Below, in pieces: positions 7,578-16,850 of a stretch of 64,000 nt of DNA. Positions within the stretch are counted from its first letter, which is position 1; every line of letters starts with the position of its first letter. The stretch is from Bacillus sp. Marseille-P3661 (GTDB lineage: Bacteria; Bacillota; Bacilli; Bacillales; Bacillaceae_J), in assembly GCF_900240995.1 (NCBI RefSeq), contig NZ_LT965956.1, positions 310,001 to 374,000 on the forward strand. The letters are read 5' to 3'. A program made the position numbers and the translations under genes. A model generated the notes under the pieces. The model had not been told where the DNA came from and made no database searches. It worked only from the letters and a program-made list of their open reading frames with translations.

Positions 7578-9353
7578 TCATCTATAGCTCATTTTATCCG
7601 TTATAATGTCAACTAATACTGGACGCTTTTCAGTTTTAATGATTTGTATCGCCTTTTTCAAGGCTGCATCAATATCACTAGGTTTCTCAATCGGTCCTAT
7701 TCCAACTACACCCATAGATTGAGCTAGTTGTGCAAAATTGACGTTTGGATCTTCCAACAATGTCCCAATCACTGCTCGTTTTTCATCACGTCCCCGCTTT
7801 CGAGCAGTCGTTTTTTGATGCTCCTCTGAATTGTAATAAGAACGATTGTTATTCATAATAATTAACGCAGGCAATTTATGATGCGCTAATGTCCATAATC
7901 CTCCAGGAGTGAATAATAAATCACCATCTGATTGAATATTCACAATTAGTTTATCTGTATTCCGATGTGCTAAGCAGGCTCCAATTGTTGCGCCTATACC
8001 ATAGCCTAGGCCACCACCGCCACTTTTCCCTAAGTACTGGCGGTTTTTATCCATTGTAAAGATACGGTGAGTCCAACCTTGTAAATTCCCATTAGCTAGA
8101 ATAAAGTCTTCATCCTTGATTGTTTCCCAAACTTTATAAGCCAGACCTGGTGATGAAAGAAGTTCATTGGTATTCGCTTCCTGTTTTGCTCGTTGCTCCC
8201 ACGTCTCACGCAATTCCAAGTGCCAATTTTTGATAATTTGATAACGTGCTTGTATAGCCTGAATGATAGAATCTGTTTTTAATAAATTTAATTCATTTAA
8301 TAGCATTTCTAAAAGAAAACTGGTATCTGCTAACACATTGTTTTCAGTAGGAAACAGCCTTTGAAAATCATGCGACCATGATCGAACCAAAAAATCTTTT
8401 AATCCTATTTGAAAAACGCGAACATCAGATTGGAGAACAGATTGAGTTGTTCGATTCACACGATCAGTTTTTGAAACCGTACCATAAATATCTAATACAT
8501 CTAACGCGATGACAACATCAGCCTTTGCTAAAACGTTGTGGTTATCATAAGATAAATTCATAAAATGATTGGTTGGTAAATTTAATCGGCTTCCCTTATC
8601 AATGACTGGAATTGCCCACTTATTAGCCAATGTTTGTAACAAATCAAAAGCCTTATTAGAGCGGGTAGTGTTATCTGTTACAATAACTGGCCATGATGCT
8701 TTTGATATGACATCTGCTAATTTCTTGACAATCTCTAAAGATGGAGCCGGTGATTCAGTATTGACATATGGTTTTGGGTCAGGTAAATCAGGAGATAATA
8801 ACGATTGATTAGTATCTGTTTCTTGGATAACTTGTTCTTGAAGTCCTGCGTCAAAATTAACATATACGGGAGCTGTAGGTTCGGTTATTGCTAATTTATA
8901 TGCCCGATATATCGAATCTTGTAAACTATGAAGCGATGAGGGTTGGTCGTCCCATTTAACATAATCTCGAACGATATTACCTTGAATTAAAGCGGTGTGT
9001 ATCCAATCGGTACCTGGTCTTCGATCTTCAACATTCATTGGTCCTGTTCCACCAAATAACATGATGGGAACTCGATCACACCATGCATTATAAATCGCCA
9101 TAGAAGCATGCTGCAAACCAACAACATTATGGAGTGCGGAGGCCATTGGAGTTCCGGTGGCCTTCGCATATCCATGGGCAACGCTTACAGAAATTTCTTC
9201 ATGCGTACATTCAATAATTTCAGGCATTTCACACGACGGGTGATTGACTAATGAATCATGAAGTCCTCTGAATGTAGCACCTGGATTAAATGCAATATAG
9301 GGAATTTTTAAAGAAGCGATTAATTCAGCCATTAAATCTGATCCATACTTCAT
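7578..9353 (-). CDS. ThDP-dependent 2-oxoacid decarboxylase/acetolactate-synthase-like enzyme (copy 1)
   Basis: 591 residues with the three-domain layout of the acetolactate synthase/benzoylformate decarboxylase superfamily. The Pyr domain contains the activating Glu in CTHEEISVSVAHGYAKATG, a middle domain follows, and the PP domain has the ThDP signature QSDGDLLF ... IIMNNNRSYY. There is no sign of a partner regulatory subunit. It starts 31 bp after the aldehyde dehydrogenase stop, so aldehyde formation and oxidation are coupled in the same operon. By hand count about three quarters of the first 66 aligned residues match the second copy at 54105-55877. A decarboxylase giving an aldehyde for the neighbouring dehydrogenase is the best inference; the substrate is unknown. 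Confidence 0.87.
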   Translation of the reverse strand: MKYGSDLMAELIASLKIPYIAFNPGATFRGLHDSLVNHPSCEMPEIIECTHEEISVSVAHGYAKATGTPMASALHNVVGLQHASMAIYNAWCDRVPIMLFGGTGPMNVEDRRPGTDWIHTALIQGNIVRDYVKWDDQPSSLHSLQDSIYRAYKLAITEPTAPVYVNFDAGLQEQVIQETDTNQSLLSPDLPDPKPYVNTESPAPSLEIVKKLADVISKASWPVIVTDNTTRSNKAFDLLQTLANKWAIPVIDKGSRLNLPTNHFMNLSYDNHNVLAKADVVIALDVLDIYGTVSKTDRVNRTTQSVLQSDVRVFQIGLKDFLVRSWSHDFQRLFPTENNVLADTSFLLEMLLNELNLLKTDSIIQAIQARYQIIKNWHLELRETWEQRAKQEANTNELLSSPGLAYKVWETIKDEDFILANGNLQGWTHRIFTMDKNRQYLGKSGGGGLGYGIGATIGACLAHRNTDKLIVNIQSDGDLLFTPGGLWTLAHHKLPALIIMNNNRSYYNSEEHQKTTARKRGRDEKRAVIGTLLEDPNVNFAQLAQSMGVVGIGPIEKPSDIDAALKKAIQIIKTEKRPVLVDIITDKMSYR

Positions 9354-9384
9354 ATTTAACCTCCACGATTAGTAGGAATTAAGT

Positions 9385-10875
9385 TTAAAAGGATATATTT
9401 ATATTTTTAACTTGTGTGTAACTTAATAACTCATCTGTCGAGTGTTCCCTGCCAATGCCGCTATTCTTAAAACCTCCAAACGGAGCACCTTTATATCGTT
9501 TACCACCATGTCCATTAATCCAGATATAACCTGCTTCTACTTCTTCCGCCATACGTAAGGCTGTAGAAATATCATTAGTCCAAATGTTTGCACATAAACC
9601 ATATTCAACATCATTTACTTGTTGGAGCATCGTTTGTTCATCACTCCATGATAAGACACTCATAACAGGGCCAAATATTTCTTTCTGTTCAATTTTCATG
9701 CCATGTTTGACCTCTGAAAAAACAGTGGGTTCAATATAAAAACCATTTGCTAGTTCAGGATCTTTCGGATGCTTTCCTCCGATTAACAGTTTAGCACCTT
9801 CGGCAATACCAGATTCTATAAATGACAATATGCGATTATAATGTTCTCTTGTAATGACTGGCCCCATATCGGTTTCGGGTTTATCCGCTAACCCACACTT
9901 TATTTTAGACACCTTGTCAACTACCCTATTTAAAAATTCTTCTTTAATTGATTCATGAACAAATACTCGGGAATTCGATCCACAAGACTGCCCTTGCGAA
10001 CGAGAAAAATTCATCCCTGCAACCGCAGCCGATGCTACTTTTTCGATATCTACATCTGGGTAAATGATCAATGGATTTTTACCACCTAATTCGAGTGAAA
10101 CTGTTTTTATTCCAGCCTGTGAGATAATTTTTTTTCCTGTATCTACACCGCCAGTGAAAGCAATTCTGTATACCTTAGGGTGTTTAACTAATGCTGCGCC
10201 ACATACCGGGCCATCTCCCGTTACAATATTAAGTACACCTGGTGGCAATACCTTTTCAGCAAGTCTTCCTAAAAGAAGAGCACTGAGCGGTGTTTGCTCT
10301 GCAGGCTTAAGCACAACAGTATTTCCGGCGACAAGTGGGGCAGCAATTTTCCCCGCAGCAAATGAAATAGGATGGTTAAAAGGCAAAATACGACCAACCA
10401 CTCCAAAAGGCTCTAGACGTGTATAGTCTAATCCCCCTCCAGGTGTTGGAATCGTCTCTCCTTTAATTTCCATCCCTAATCCTGAGAAAAAGTCAAGCAA
10501 ACCTGCACCTTTTTTAGCATCAGCGACCATCGCAGTATATGGATTACCGCTATCTAATGCATCTAACATTCCAAAATGTTCAGCCCAGTTTCGTATTTCT
10601 TTGGCGAATTCTTTTAGTATGCTCGCTCTTTCATCTACATGCAATTTTTTCCAAGCTGGAAATGCTTGGTGCGCAGCATTTACTGCTAGTGTAATATCTT
10701 CTTCATTTCCTTCTGGCACCTCGGCAATTGGTTTACCTGTGGAGGGGTTAATGGTAACGAATCGTTTTCCAGATGTACTTTCTACCCATTTTCCGCCAAT
10801 AAACATCTTCCAACCTTGTGTTTCCCTTTCAGCAAATTCGAGCGAACTTGCACTGTTTGCAATATATGAACTCAT
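9385..10875 (-). CDS. NAD(P)-dependent aldehyde dehydrogenase (copy 1)
   Basis: ALDH superfamily enzyme of 496 residues. Visible are the cofactor fold (PFNHPISFAAGKIAAPL, VLKPAEQTPLSA), the general base in SLELGGKNPLI and the catalytic Cys in SRSQGQSCGSNSR, then KEIFGPVMSVL near the end. The start is ATG 10875, directly after AGGAGGTTAACT; an in-frame ATG at 10917 falls inside an upstream hairpin and has no ribosome site. It sits between the ABC transporter binding protein and the ThDP enzyme, and is paralogous to the enzyme at 62055-63563, sharing the unusual SQGQSCGS active-site string. Likely oxidises the aldehyde released by the ThDP enzyme (inference). Confidence 0.92.
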   Translation of the reverse strand: MSSYIANSASSLEFAERETQGWKMFIGGKWVESTSGKRFVTINPSTGKPIAEVPEGNEEDITLAVNAAHQAFPAWKKLHVDERASILKEFAKEIRNWAEHFGMLDALDSGNPYTAMVADAKKGAGLLDFFSGLGMEIKGETIPTPGGGLDYTRLEPFGVVGRILPFNHPISFAAGKIAAPLVAGNTVVLKPAEQTPLSALLLGRLAEKVLPPGVLNIVTGDGPVCGAALVKHPKVYRIAFTGGVDTGKKIISQAGIKTVSLELGGKNPLIIYPDVDIEKVASAAVAGMNFSRSQGQSCGSNSRVFVHESIKEEFLNRVVDKVSKIKCGLADKPETDMGPVITREHYNRILSFIESGIAEGAKLLIGGKHPKDPELANGFYIEPTVFSEVKHGMKIEQKEIFGPVMSVLSWSDEQTMLQQVNDVEYGLCANIWTNDISTALRMAEEVEAGYIWINGHGGKRYKGAPFGGFKNSGIGREHSTDELLSYTQVKNINISF

Positions 10876-10904
10876 AGTTAACCTCCTGCAAGATTCAATT
10901 AATT

Positions 10905-10936
10905 GACCTGCAAGCATCTAAAACAGCTTGCAGGTC
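10905..10936 (-). other. Perfect intercistronic hairpin after the ABC binding-protein gene
   Basis: GACCTGCAAGC-(10 nt)-GCTTGCAGGTC gives an 11-bp perfect stem between the binding-protein gene and the aldehyde dehydrogenase, without a T-run. Such elements protect binding-protein mRNA 3' ends and lower expression of the following genes. Confidence 0.6.
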
Positions 10937-10970
10937 AGAATATTATCTAAATAAAGATTTGTTCTGCTTA

Positions 10971-12098
10971 TTATTTTTTGTTAATAAAAATCTCTTCATA
11001 TAGATCTTTCCACTTTGCATGCTCATCTAAAATTACTGCCGGATCGATAAATTCCATTGGCATATCATTTAAGTTAGTTTCCGCCTTTGTGCTTGTTGGA
11101 ACAAAATCCATTTCCAGTAACATTTCTTGAGCTTCGTTAATCATAAAGTCATAGTACAGAACTGCTGCTGCTGGATGTGGAGCAAATCCTGATACCCCGA
11201 TACCATTTGGACGTGCGATTGCCTTTTCTCCAATATAGAACCATTGCACAGGCGCTCCATCTTTGTTCATAGATTCAGCTTTATAATTGTAAATCGTAAG
11301 TGCTAACGGAACTTCGCCTGATGCAACAAGCTCAGTTAGTAATGTATGACCGTTTCTTACAGTTACATCATTTGTAGCAACAATATCTTTAAATAACTGA
11401 ATCTTATCCTCACCTAATTCACCGATTAACCCAGCAAACCAGTCTAAATCTCCAGCCTCAATGCTTACTTTACCTTTCCATTTTGGATCCAGTAAATCTT
11501 CCCATGTTTTTGGTAGTTCTTCTTCAGTTAATAAGTTTGTATTATAGGCTTGTGTAAAGATGTTAATTCTATTTCCAATCCATTCTTTATGTTCAGGAAC
11601 AGCTTCTGGAATTAAATCAGCTTGATATGGAGAATTTACTTTTTGCAGTGCGCCTTCGCGATGAAGTGCCTCCAATTCTCCGCCATTTGTATCAACTACG
11701 TCAAAAGTATGTTTGCCAGCCTTCGCCTCAGAAATGATTCTGTGAAGTACATCTTCCGACCCAGCTCTCCAAATGTTTACCTTAATCCCATATTTTTCTT
11801 CAAATGCTGCTCCAAGTTTTTGTGCATCTGGCATAGGTGCAGATGTATAAACCATAAGTTCTCCTTCTTTTTTTGCTGCTTCAACTAATAAATCATGACG
11901 GTCTGCTCCTTCATAGAGTGCGAAATCTTCTAGAGTTGTCGGACCTTTCTTTTCTTCTGCTTTTGGTGTTTCCCCTTCATTAGATGGTTTGGCATCACTA
12001 GACGTCTCAGACCCACCGCAAGCAGCTAAAATTGAAAGAAGTAAACTGACTACTACACATAAACTAATTAACCGAAATTTACCTTTGAAAGCATTCAT
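10971..12098 (-). CDS. ABC transporter substrate-binding lipoprotein, iron(III)/2-aminoethylphosphonate-like (SBP type 1)
   Basis: 375 residues with a lipoprotein signal ending LLSILAACGGSE, then an acidic, lysine-rich linker and a periplasmic-binding fold (ELMVYTSAP, FEEKYGIKVNIWRAGSEDVL, LPKTWEDLLDPKWKGKVSIE) characteristic of the AfuA/FbpA/PhnS group of solute receptors. ATG at 12098 is preceded by GAGGGG. It is third in the order permease, ATPase, receptor and is followed by a stabilising hairpin. Members of this group transport ferric iron, but many carry organic anions or phosphonates. Operon linkage to catabolic enzymes suggests an organic substrate here (inference). Confidence 0.87.
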   Translation of the reverse strand: MNAFKGKFRLISLCVVVSLLLSILAACGGSETSSDAKPSNEGETPKAEEKKGPTTLEDFALYEGADRHDLLVEAAKKEGELMVYTSAPMPDAQKLGAAFEEKYGIKVNIWRAGSEDVLHRIISEAKAGKHTFDVVDTNGGELEALHREGALQKVNSPYQADLIPEAVPEHKEWIGNRINIFTQAYNTNLLTEEELPKTWEDLLDPKWKGKVSIEAGDLDWFAGLIGELGEDKIQLFKDIVATNDVTVRNGHTLLTELVASGEVPLALTIYNYKAESMNKDGAPVQWFYIGEKAIARPNGIGVSGFAPHPAAAVLYYDFMINEAQEMLLEMDFVPTSTKAETNLNDMPMEFIDPAVILDEHAKWKDLYEEIFINKK

Positions 12099-12178
12099 CC
12101 ATTTCTTCCCCTCGCTTTTTCGTAATTGATGATCAATATATAAACATAAACTAGTAAACGAGACGCTAATCTCTTAGT

Positions 12179-13324
12179 TTATGACACTTCTTTTTTATCA
12201 TCTTTATAAATGATTTTATTTTTAGAAGAATCATCAATAACAATACATTTTGCGGGATCCATGCCTAGAAAAACGGATCTACCGCGGTCGATTCTTAAGG
12301 AAGGGTGGACCCTTGCCATTAATAAATCATCCCCAATCCTCAATTGGAAATCTAAGAATTCACCTAGGAATAATTTTGTATCTAATGTTGCAGTCCATAC
12401 ATTTTCAAATGCCGGTCTTTCAACCGAGACATGTATATTTTCTGGGCGAATCGAGATTTGAATTTGATCACCTATTTCCAAATCACGAATGGAGTGTGCA
12501 ACAAGGTCACCGTATTGTGTCTTAACTTTATAATAGCCAGGCTCAATTTCGGAACCAATGATTTTTCCTGAAACAAAATTGGTTGTACCAATAAAATCAG
12601 CAACAAATTCATTTGCAGGCATTTCATAGATTTCTCTCGGTGTTCCAATTTGTTGAATAAAGCCTGCTGACATTACAGCGATTTTGTTTGATAATGCCAG
12701 TGCCTCGCTTTGATCGTGTGTAACATAAATAGTTGTAATTCCTAAATCCTTTTGTAAGCGCTTTAATTCGAAGCGCATACGTTCTCTTAATTTTGCGTCT
12801 AGATTACTCAATGGTTCATCAAGAAGTAACAGATCAGGTTCCATTACAAGAGCTCTCGCTAAAGCAAGACGCTGTTGTTGCCCACCACTTAGATTAGTCG
12901 CTTCTCTTGACTCAAGTCCGTCTAATGAAACTACATGTAAAGCCCTTAATACTTTTTCTTCTATTTCTTTTTTACTATATTTCTTTTTCCCAACCTGTAA
13001 TGGAAAAGCAACATTTTGAAATACATTCATATGTGGCCAAATCGCATAAGATTGAAATACCATCCCAATATCACGTTTGTTAGGAGCAATAAATATCTTC
13101 TTTTCAGATGAATATATAATTCTATCACCATAAATGATCTCACCTGAACTTGGTTTTTCAAGTCCAGCAATTGATCTTAAAGTAGTCGTTTTTCCACAGC
13201 CACTCGGACCAAGAAGGGTAAATAATTCTCCTTTTGCAATATCCAACGAAATATTTTGTGCTGCTTTTACAAGCTTACCATGATCACCCGTGTATTCTTT
13301 ATACAATTCTTTAACAGATAACAC
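12179..13324 (-). CDS. ABC transporter ATP-binding protein, PotA/FbpC type
   Basis: 381-residue ATPase with Walker A GPSGCGKTTTL, Q-loop MVFQSYAIWPHM, signature LSGGQQQRLALARAL, Walker B LLLLDEPLSNLD and switch His in YVTHDQSEA. About 130 further residues form the C-terminal TOBE region typical of the spermidine/iron/sugar importers. GTG at 13324 is chosen because GGAGG lies 8 nt upstream; the GTG at 13331-13333 overlaps that site. It energises the fused permease encoded 26 bp upstream and pairs with the binding protein downstream. Confidence 0.92.
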   Translation of the reverse strand: MLSVKELYKEYTGDHGKLVKAAQNISLDIAKGELFTLLGPSGCGKTTTLRSIAGLEKPSSGEIIYGDRIIYSSEKKIFIAPNKRDIGMVFQSYAIWPHMNVFQNVAFPLQVGKKKYSKKEIEEKVLRALHVVSLDGLESREATNLSGGQQQRLALARALVMEPDLLLLDEPLSNLDAKLRERMRFELKRLQKDLGITTIYVTHDQSEALALSNKIAVMSAGFIQQIGTPREIYEMPANEFVADFIGTTNFVSGKIIGSEIEPGYYKVKTQYGDLVAHSIRDLEIGDQIQISIRPENIHVSVERPAFENVWTATLDTKLFLGEFLDFQLRIGDDLLMARVHPSLRIDRGRSVFLGMDPAKCIVIDDSSKNKIIYKDDKKEVS

Positions 13325-13350
13325 GGCTTTCACCTCCGTATAAGATATAG

Positions 13351-15102
13351 TTACCTCGCTTCTTTCACACCAAATTTTCTACTAATATATTGTGAAACCA
13401 TTACTAGAATAAAGAGGAAGACAATAAAAATAACACCTAATGCGCTTAATTCAGCAAATTGCCCGTTTTGCCATAATTCCCACATTACAATCGAGATAAC
13501 TTCAGAGCCTGGACTATATAAGAGAATAGAAGTAGAAAGTTCTCGAATGGAAACGATCACAATGTAGATCCATCCTGATACAAACCCTGACTTTAATAGT
13601 GGCAGGACTACTTTTTTGAATGTTGTGCCCCATGTAGCACCACTCATCGCTGCCGATTCTTCGAGTTCTTTATGGATTTGTAGCATTGACGTTGTATTAT
13701 ATCTTAATCCATATGGCATAAAACGAGTGATATAGGCGAAAAATAGAATCCAAATGGTTCCATATACTCCAATGTCAAAATTTAAATAAACGAACATAAT
13801 CGATAGACCTAGTACTAAACCTGGGAAAACCATTGGTAATGACGCAATATTGTCTAGCAACCAACGTCCACGGATCTGCGTTTTAACAACAATCCAACAA
13901 ATAACGGCAGTTAATAACATGATAATAGTTGCACTGCTTAGCGATAGAAGAATACTATTCCACGCTGAACGTCCTACAGTTGGATATTCAAAAATAAATT
14001 TATAGTTTTCAAATGTAATATTCTTAAGAGCAGCTAATGATGGTGTTTGGTAGTATCCTTGTAACGAAGACCATACTAGGACTAAAAATGGTAATAATAC
14101 GATTAGTGAAAAATAAATAATTATAATACCAGCTGCTAAGAATCTCCATTTTCCAAGATCCATTTGTCTTGGGCGGAATCCTTTACCGGTCATTGTAGAA
14201 TATTTATTTCCCTTGCTCGAAATCTTTGACTGGAAATATACTCCAAGTGTAGTAATTGCTAGAATAGTAATCGCATAAGAGGAAGCTAGACCAATATCAC
14301 TTGGGTACTGATGTATCGCATCATAAATTGAAGATGTAAAAACCTTAATTCCTACAGGCAATCCTAAAAGTGCAGGTACCTCAAAGGACTCAATAGCTCT
14401 AACGAACATAATTAGTAGAGTAGCAAATATTGCAGGCCAGGAAAGTTTCATTGTAATTTGATATGCAATTTGACCAATATTGGCTCCACTCATCATGGCG
14501 GATTCTTCAAGAGATGGATCCATAGAACGGAAGGCAGCTGTCATTAATAAGAATGCCATTGGTGAGTAATGCAAACCTTCTACCCAAATCATCCCACCCA
14601 TAGAGTAAACATCAAAAAATACTTTATCTGTATTAAAAATAGTTTGTAAAACAGTGTTCAATATTCCAATATCAGGACTTGCTAAAAATACCCAAGCAAC
14701 AGTAAACAAAATTCCTGGGATGATAAGTGGGATGATAGATAAAGCATAAAATAGTGATTTGAACGGTGTATTTGTTCTTTCGTTTAACCATGCTAGTAGA
14801 GTTCCAATGATGAAGGAAATACAACATGTTCCAACAGCATAAATAAACGAATTTGAAAATAAGCCGAGTATCTCTGGGTCCGTATATGCTCTAACATAAT
14901 TGCCCAGTGTAAAAGTTGCCTCCGTTTTTAGTGTTGCAGGTGTCATAAAGCTTTGCCAAATTAAAAAGACTAAAGGAATTACAGCAAAGTACATAACAAC
15001 AAATATTGAAACACCAATAATCACCCACTTAAAATCAAACCTTTTGCCATCTCCTAGTGATCGCAAGGTAGGTTCTGGACCTTTCAGTTTCGGAATTCCC
15101 AT
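13351..15102 (-). CDS. ABC transporter permease, FbpB type with two fused permease domains
   Basis: 583 residues with about 12 membrane helices in two homologous halves. Each half carries the EAA loop that docks to the ATPase: ESAMMSGANIGQIAYQITM in the first and ESAAMSGATWGTTFKKVV in the second. This fused layout is standard for iron(III)/phosphonate-type importers, so one polypeptide makes the whole channel. ATG at 15102 follows AAGGAGTG. It is the first gene of the operon that continues through ATPase, receptor, aldehyde dehydrogenase, ThDP enzyme, bicupin and EutA-like protein. The 310-bp upstream gap holds the preceding cupin terminator and an inverted repeat. Confidence 0.92.
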   Translation of the reverse strand: MGIPKLKGPEPTLRSLGDGKRFDFKWVIIGVSIFVVMYFAVIPLVFLIWQSFMTPATLKTEATFTLGNYVRAYTDPEILGLFSNSFIYAVGTCCISFIIGTLLAWLNERTNTPFKSLFYALSIIPLIIPGILFTVAWVFLASPDIGILNTVLQTIFNTDKVFFDVYSMGGMIWVEGLHYSPMAFLLMTAAFRSMDPSLEESAMMSGANIGQIAYQITMKLSWPAIFATLLIMFVRAIESFEVPALLGLPVGIKVFTSSIYDAIHQYPSDIGLASSYAITILAITTLGVYFQSKISSKGNKYSTMTGKGFRPRQMDLGKWRFLAAGIIIIYFSLIVLLPFLVLVWSSLQGYYQTPSLAALKNITFENYKFIFEYPTVGRSAWNSILLSLSSATIIMLLTAVICWIVVKTQIRGRWLLDNIASLPMVFPGLVLGLSIMFVYLNFDIGVYGTIWILFFAYITRFMPYGLRYNTTSMLQIHKELEESAAMSGATWGTTFKKVVLPLLKSGFVSGWIYIVIVSIRELSTSILLYSPGSEVISIVMWELWQNGQFAELSALGVIFIVFLFILVMVSQYISRKFGVKEAR

Positions 15103-15413
15103 TTTCTCACTCCTTTTTAATCACATTTTGTTTTTCGATAAAGTCGCTCTCGTTGCTTGTGTTGTAAGATTTAAAATATTCAGTCTATTAAAGTTGGATT
15201 TTTCCTTTTTTGTAGTAGACCATGCTTGCTACTATTACTCTACACTTATTTCATTTTTTAAACTACTTGATCATTTTAATAATCTGATCAAAAATTCGAA
15301 ATATTTCTGATTTCATTTATTATTTTGATTTACTCCCTATCATCTAAATCTATTGTGTATTGTTTTTTAAATAAAACCTCCTACTCATCGTAAGAGGTCT
15401 ATTTATATAGAAT
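15103..15413 (-). promoter_or_regulatory. Leader of the ABC-ALDH-ThDP-cupin operon, with inverted repeat
   Basis: The gap has no supportable gene. It contains TTGATCA-(11 nt)-TGATCAA at 15267-15291, a possible operator unlike the GTTC-N9-GAAC sites of the rest of the island. The promoter must lie here, but no box is convincing by eye. Confidence 0.3.
15369..15404 (-). terminator. Intrinsic terminator of the two-cupin unit
   Basis: Stem ACCTC-TAC ... GTA-GAGGT, with AT-rich extension, followed on the minus strand by TTTTATTT. It lies 10 bp after the stop of the cupin gene at 15414-16037. Confidence 0.6.
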
Positions 15414-16037
15414 CTATTTGTTAACGTTTGAAGCTTTTCGTGCTTGGTCAATAAATTCCTGAACTTTTTCGGCATTTAACTTTACATTTTTATCATACTC
15501 CGGAGCATCTTCAATTTGCTCTAAATCGTTTAAACCACAATTCTTATAAATTCGGTTAATAGCAGAAATTAATCGAACAGGTTTATCCGGATCTGCATTA
15601 AAATGCTGATGAATAGTGTTTGGTGGGATATATACTAAATCGCCTGCTTCCCACTCGAATTTTTGCACATTATCCTGTGGGACCCACTTATATTTGTCGG
15701 TAATTTCGACATCACAATCCTGATGAAGGTCATAGCCTTTTCCTTCAAGTACATACAAACATTCCTCTGCTAAATGACGGTGTTTACCAGAACGGCTTCC
15801 AGGTGGAATAATTTGCATATATGCATCTACAGTTTCCATACGCGTGTTCATTTGTTCATTGAGCAAATGCTTCAATAATCCTTGTCTAGCCATTTCCCAC
15901 GGCATTTCCTCTGATTTTATTATTTTTTTCCTTTGCGCATCTCGTGCAGGCTTTGTAGTGGCATCTTCTAATAAATCTTGATAATAAGTACCGCTCTCAT
16001 TCCCTTGTCTCCAAACTTTTGACTCTCCAAACACCAT
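15414..16037 (-). CDS. Cupin-domain protein (207 aa)
   Basis: Single cupin barrel with an intact metal site: GSRSGKHRHLAEECLYVLEG supplies HxH and Glu, and IPPNTIHQHFNADPD supplies the last His. An N-terminal helical segment of about 60 residues and a short charged tail flank the barrel. ATG at 16037 follows GAAGGAGGAG. It starts 45 bp after the neighbouring 181-aa cupin and shares the HQHFN motif with it and with the bicupin, so all four barrels of this island belong to one family. Mononuclear Fe/Mn/Ni dioxygenase, isomerase or metal-dependent hydrolase activity is possible; nothing fixes the reaction. Confidence 0.82.
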   Translation of the reverse strand: MVFGESKVWRQGNESGTYYQDLLEDATTKPARDAQRKKIIKSEEMPWEMARQGLLKHLLNEQMNTRMETVDAYMQIIPPGSRSGKHRHLAEECLYVLEGKGYDLHQDCDVEITDKYKWVPQDNVQKFEWEAGDLVYIPPNTIHQHFNADPDKPVRLISAINRIYKNCGLNDLEQIEDAPEYDKNVKLNAEKVQEFIDQARKASNVNK

Positions 16038-16082
16038 GTATGCTCCTCCTTCTATCCTTTTATATTTTTTAAATAAAGTAAT

Positions 16083-16628
16083 TTACTCTTCTACGTCCTC
16101 ATATTCTCTAGCTTTAAAGCCTACGCCCTCTGGAGTTGGCTCAGTTGGTCGCGGTTCTACTTGTTTTTGGAATAACATGTTCATAAACATATACATCGGT
16201 TTCGTTTTAATAACTAATGCTCTAGCTGGTTTATGTTTATCAGCATTAAAATGTTGATGCACGCAATTATTATGAACAATCGCTACATCCCCAGCCTCCC
16301 AATCGTAACGAATTTCATCATGAACCTCATAACCTTTACCATCCAAAATATAAAAAGCCGCTTCATTGACATGACCGTGTTTTTGAGATTTCGCTCCTGG
16401 GCCATACTCCTCTAAATGAATATGAAACGTTTGTGTCATTCCATCTACCGGTTCCATATAATGCTTGCTGAATGTTTGTGGCCCATCGTTAAACTTAATG
16501 TCCTTTCCTTTACGTACCCTTGGTTGAGAACGTAGCTTTTCCAATTCATGTTGTAAATTATATTTACCTTGTATGCCTCTTACAAAGATCCTATCTTTTT
16601 TGCTATGATAATGTGATTCCTGACCCAT
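16083..16628 (-). CDS. Cupin-domain protein (181 aa)
   Basis: Single cupin barrel with motif 1 GAKSQKHGHVNEAAFYILDG (HxH...E present) and motif 2 DVAIVHNNCVHQHFN. The proline normally found before the final His is replaced (VHNN). ATG at 16628 follows GAGAGGAG. It is the first gene of a two-gene cupin unit ending at the terminator at 15369-15404. The two encoded proteins may form a hetero-oligomer or be recent duplicates with separate substrates. The 220-bp upstream gap contains AT-rich TATAAT-like boxes but no clear operator. Confidence 0.82.
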   Translation of the reverse strand: MGQESHYHSKKDRIFVRGIQGKYNLQHELEKLRSQPRVRKGKDIKFNDGPQTFSKHYMEPVDGMTQTFHIHLEEYGPGAKSQKHGHVNEAAFYILDGKGYEVHDEIRYDWEAGDVAIVHNNCVHQHFNADKHKPARALVIKTKPMYMFMNMLFQKQVEPRPTEPTPEGVGFKAREYEDVEE

Positions 16629-16850
16629 ATGGTATTGCTCCTCTCTTTCGGTTATTAAAAGGCTTAGCCTGTATTAGCCCTATCTATTAATTCTTGCTGA
16701 CACTATTAGAATAGGGTTAACCTCTCATTAGTAATTATTATATAATTTGTTATATTCTGAAAAAACAACCTATTTTTTATCGCCTGATAATGAATTCAGT
16801 TATAAGCATATTGGCAATAATTCAAATATCCATTTTTTAATTTACCATCG

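Noticed and set aside
7578-9353. Acetolactate synthase of branched-chain amino acid synthesis
   Set aside because: No regulatory subunit or ilv genes accompany it and it is embedded with ALDH and cupin genes; a catabolic decarboxylase is more likely, though not proven.
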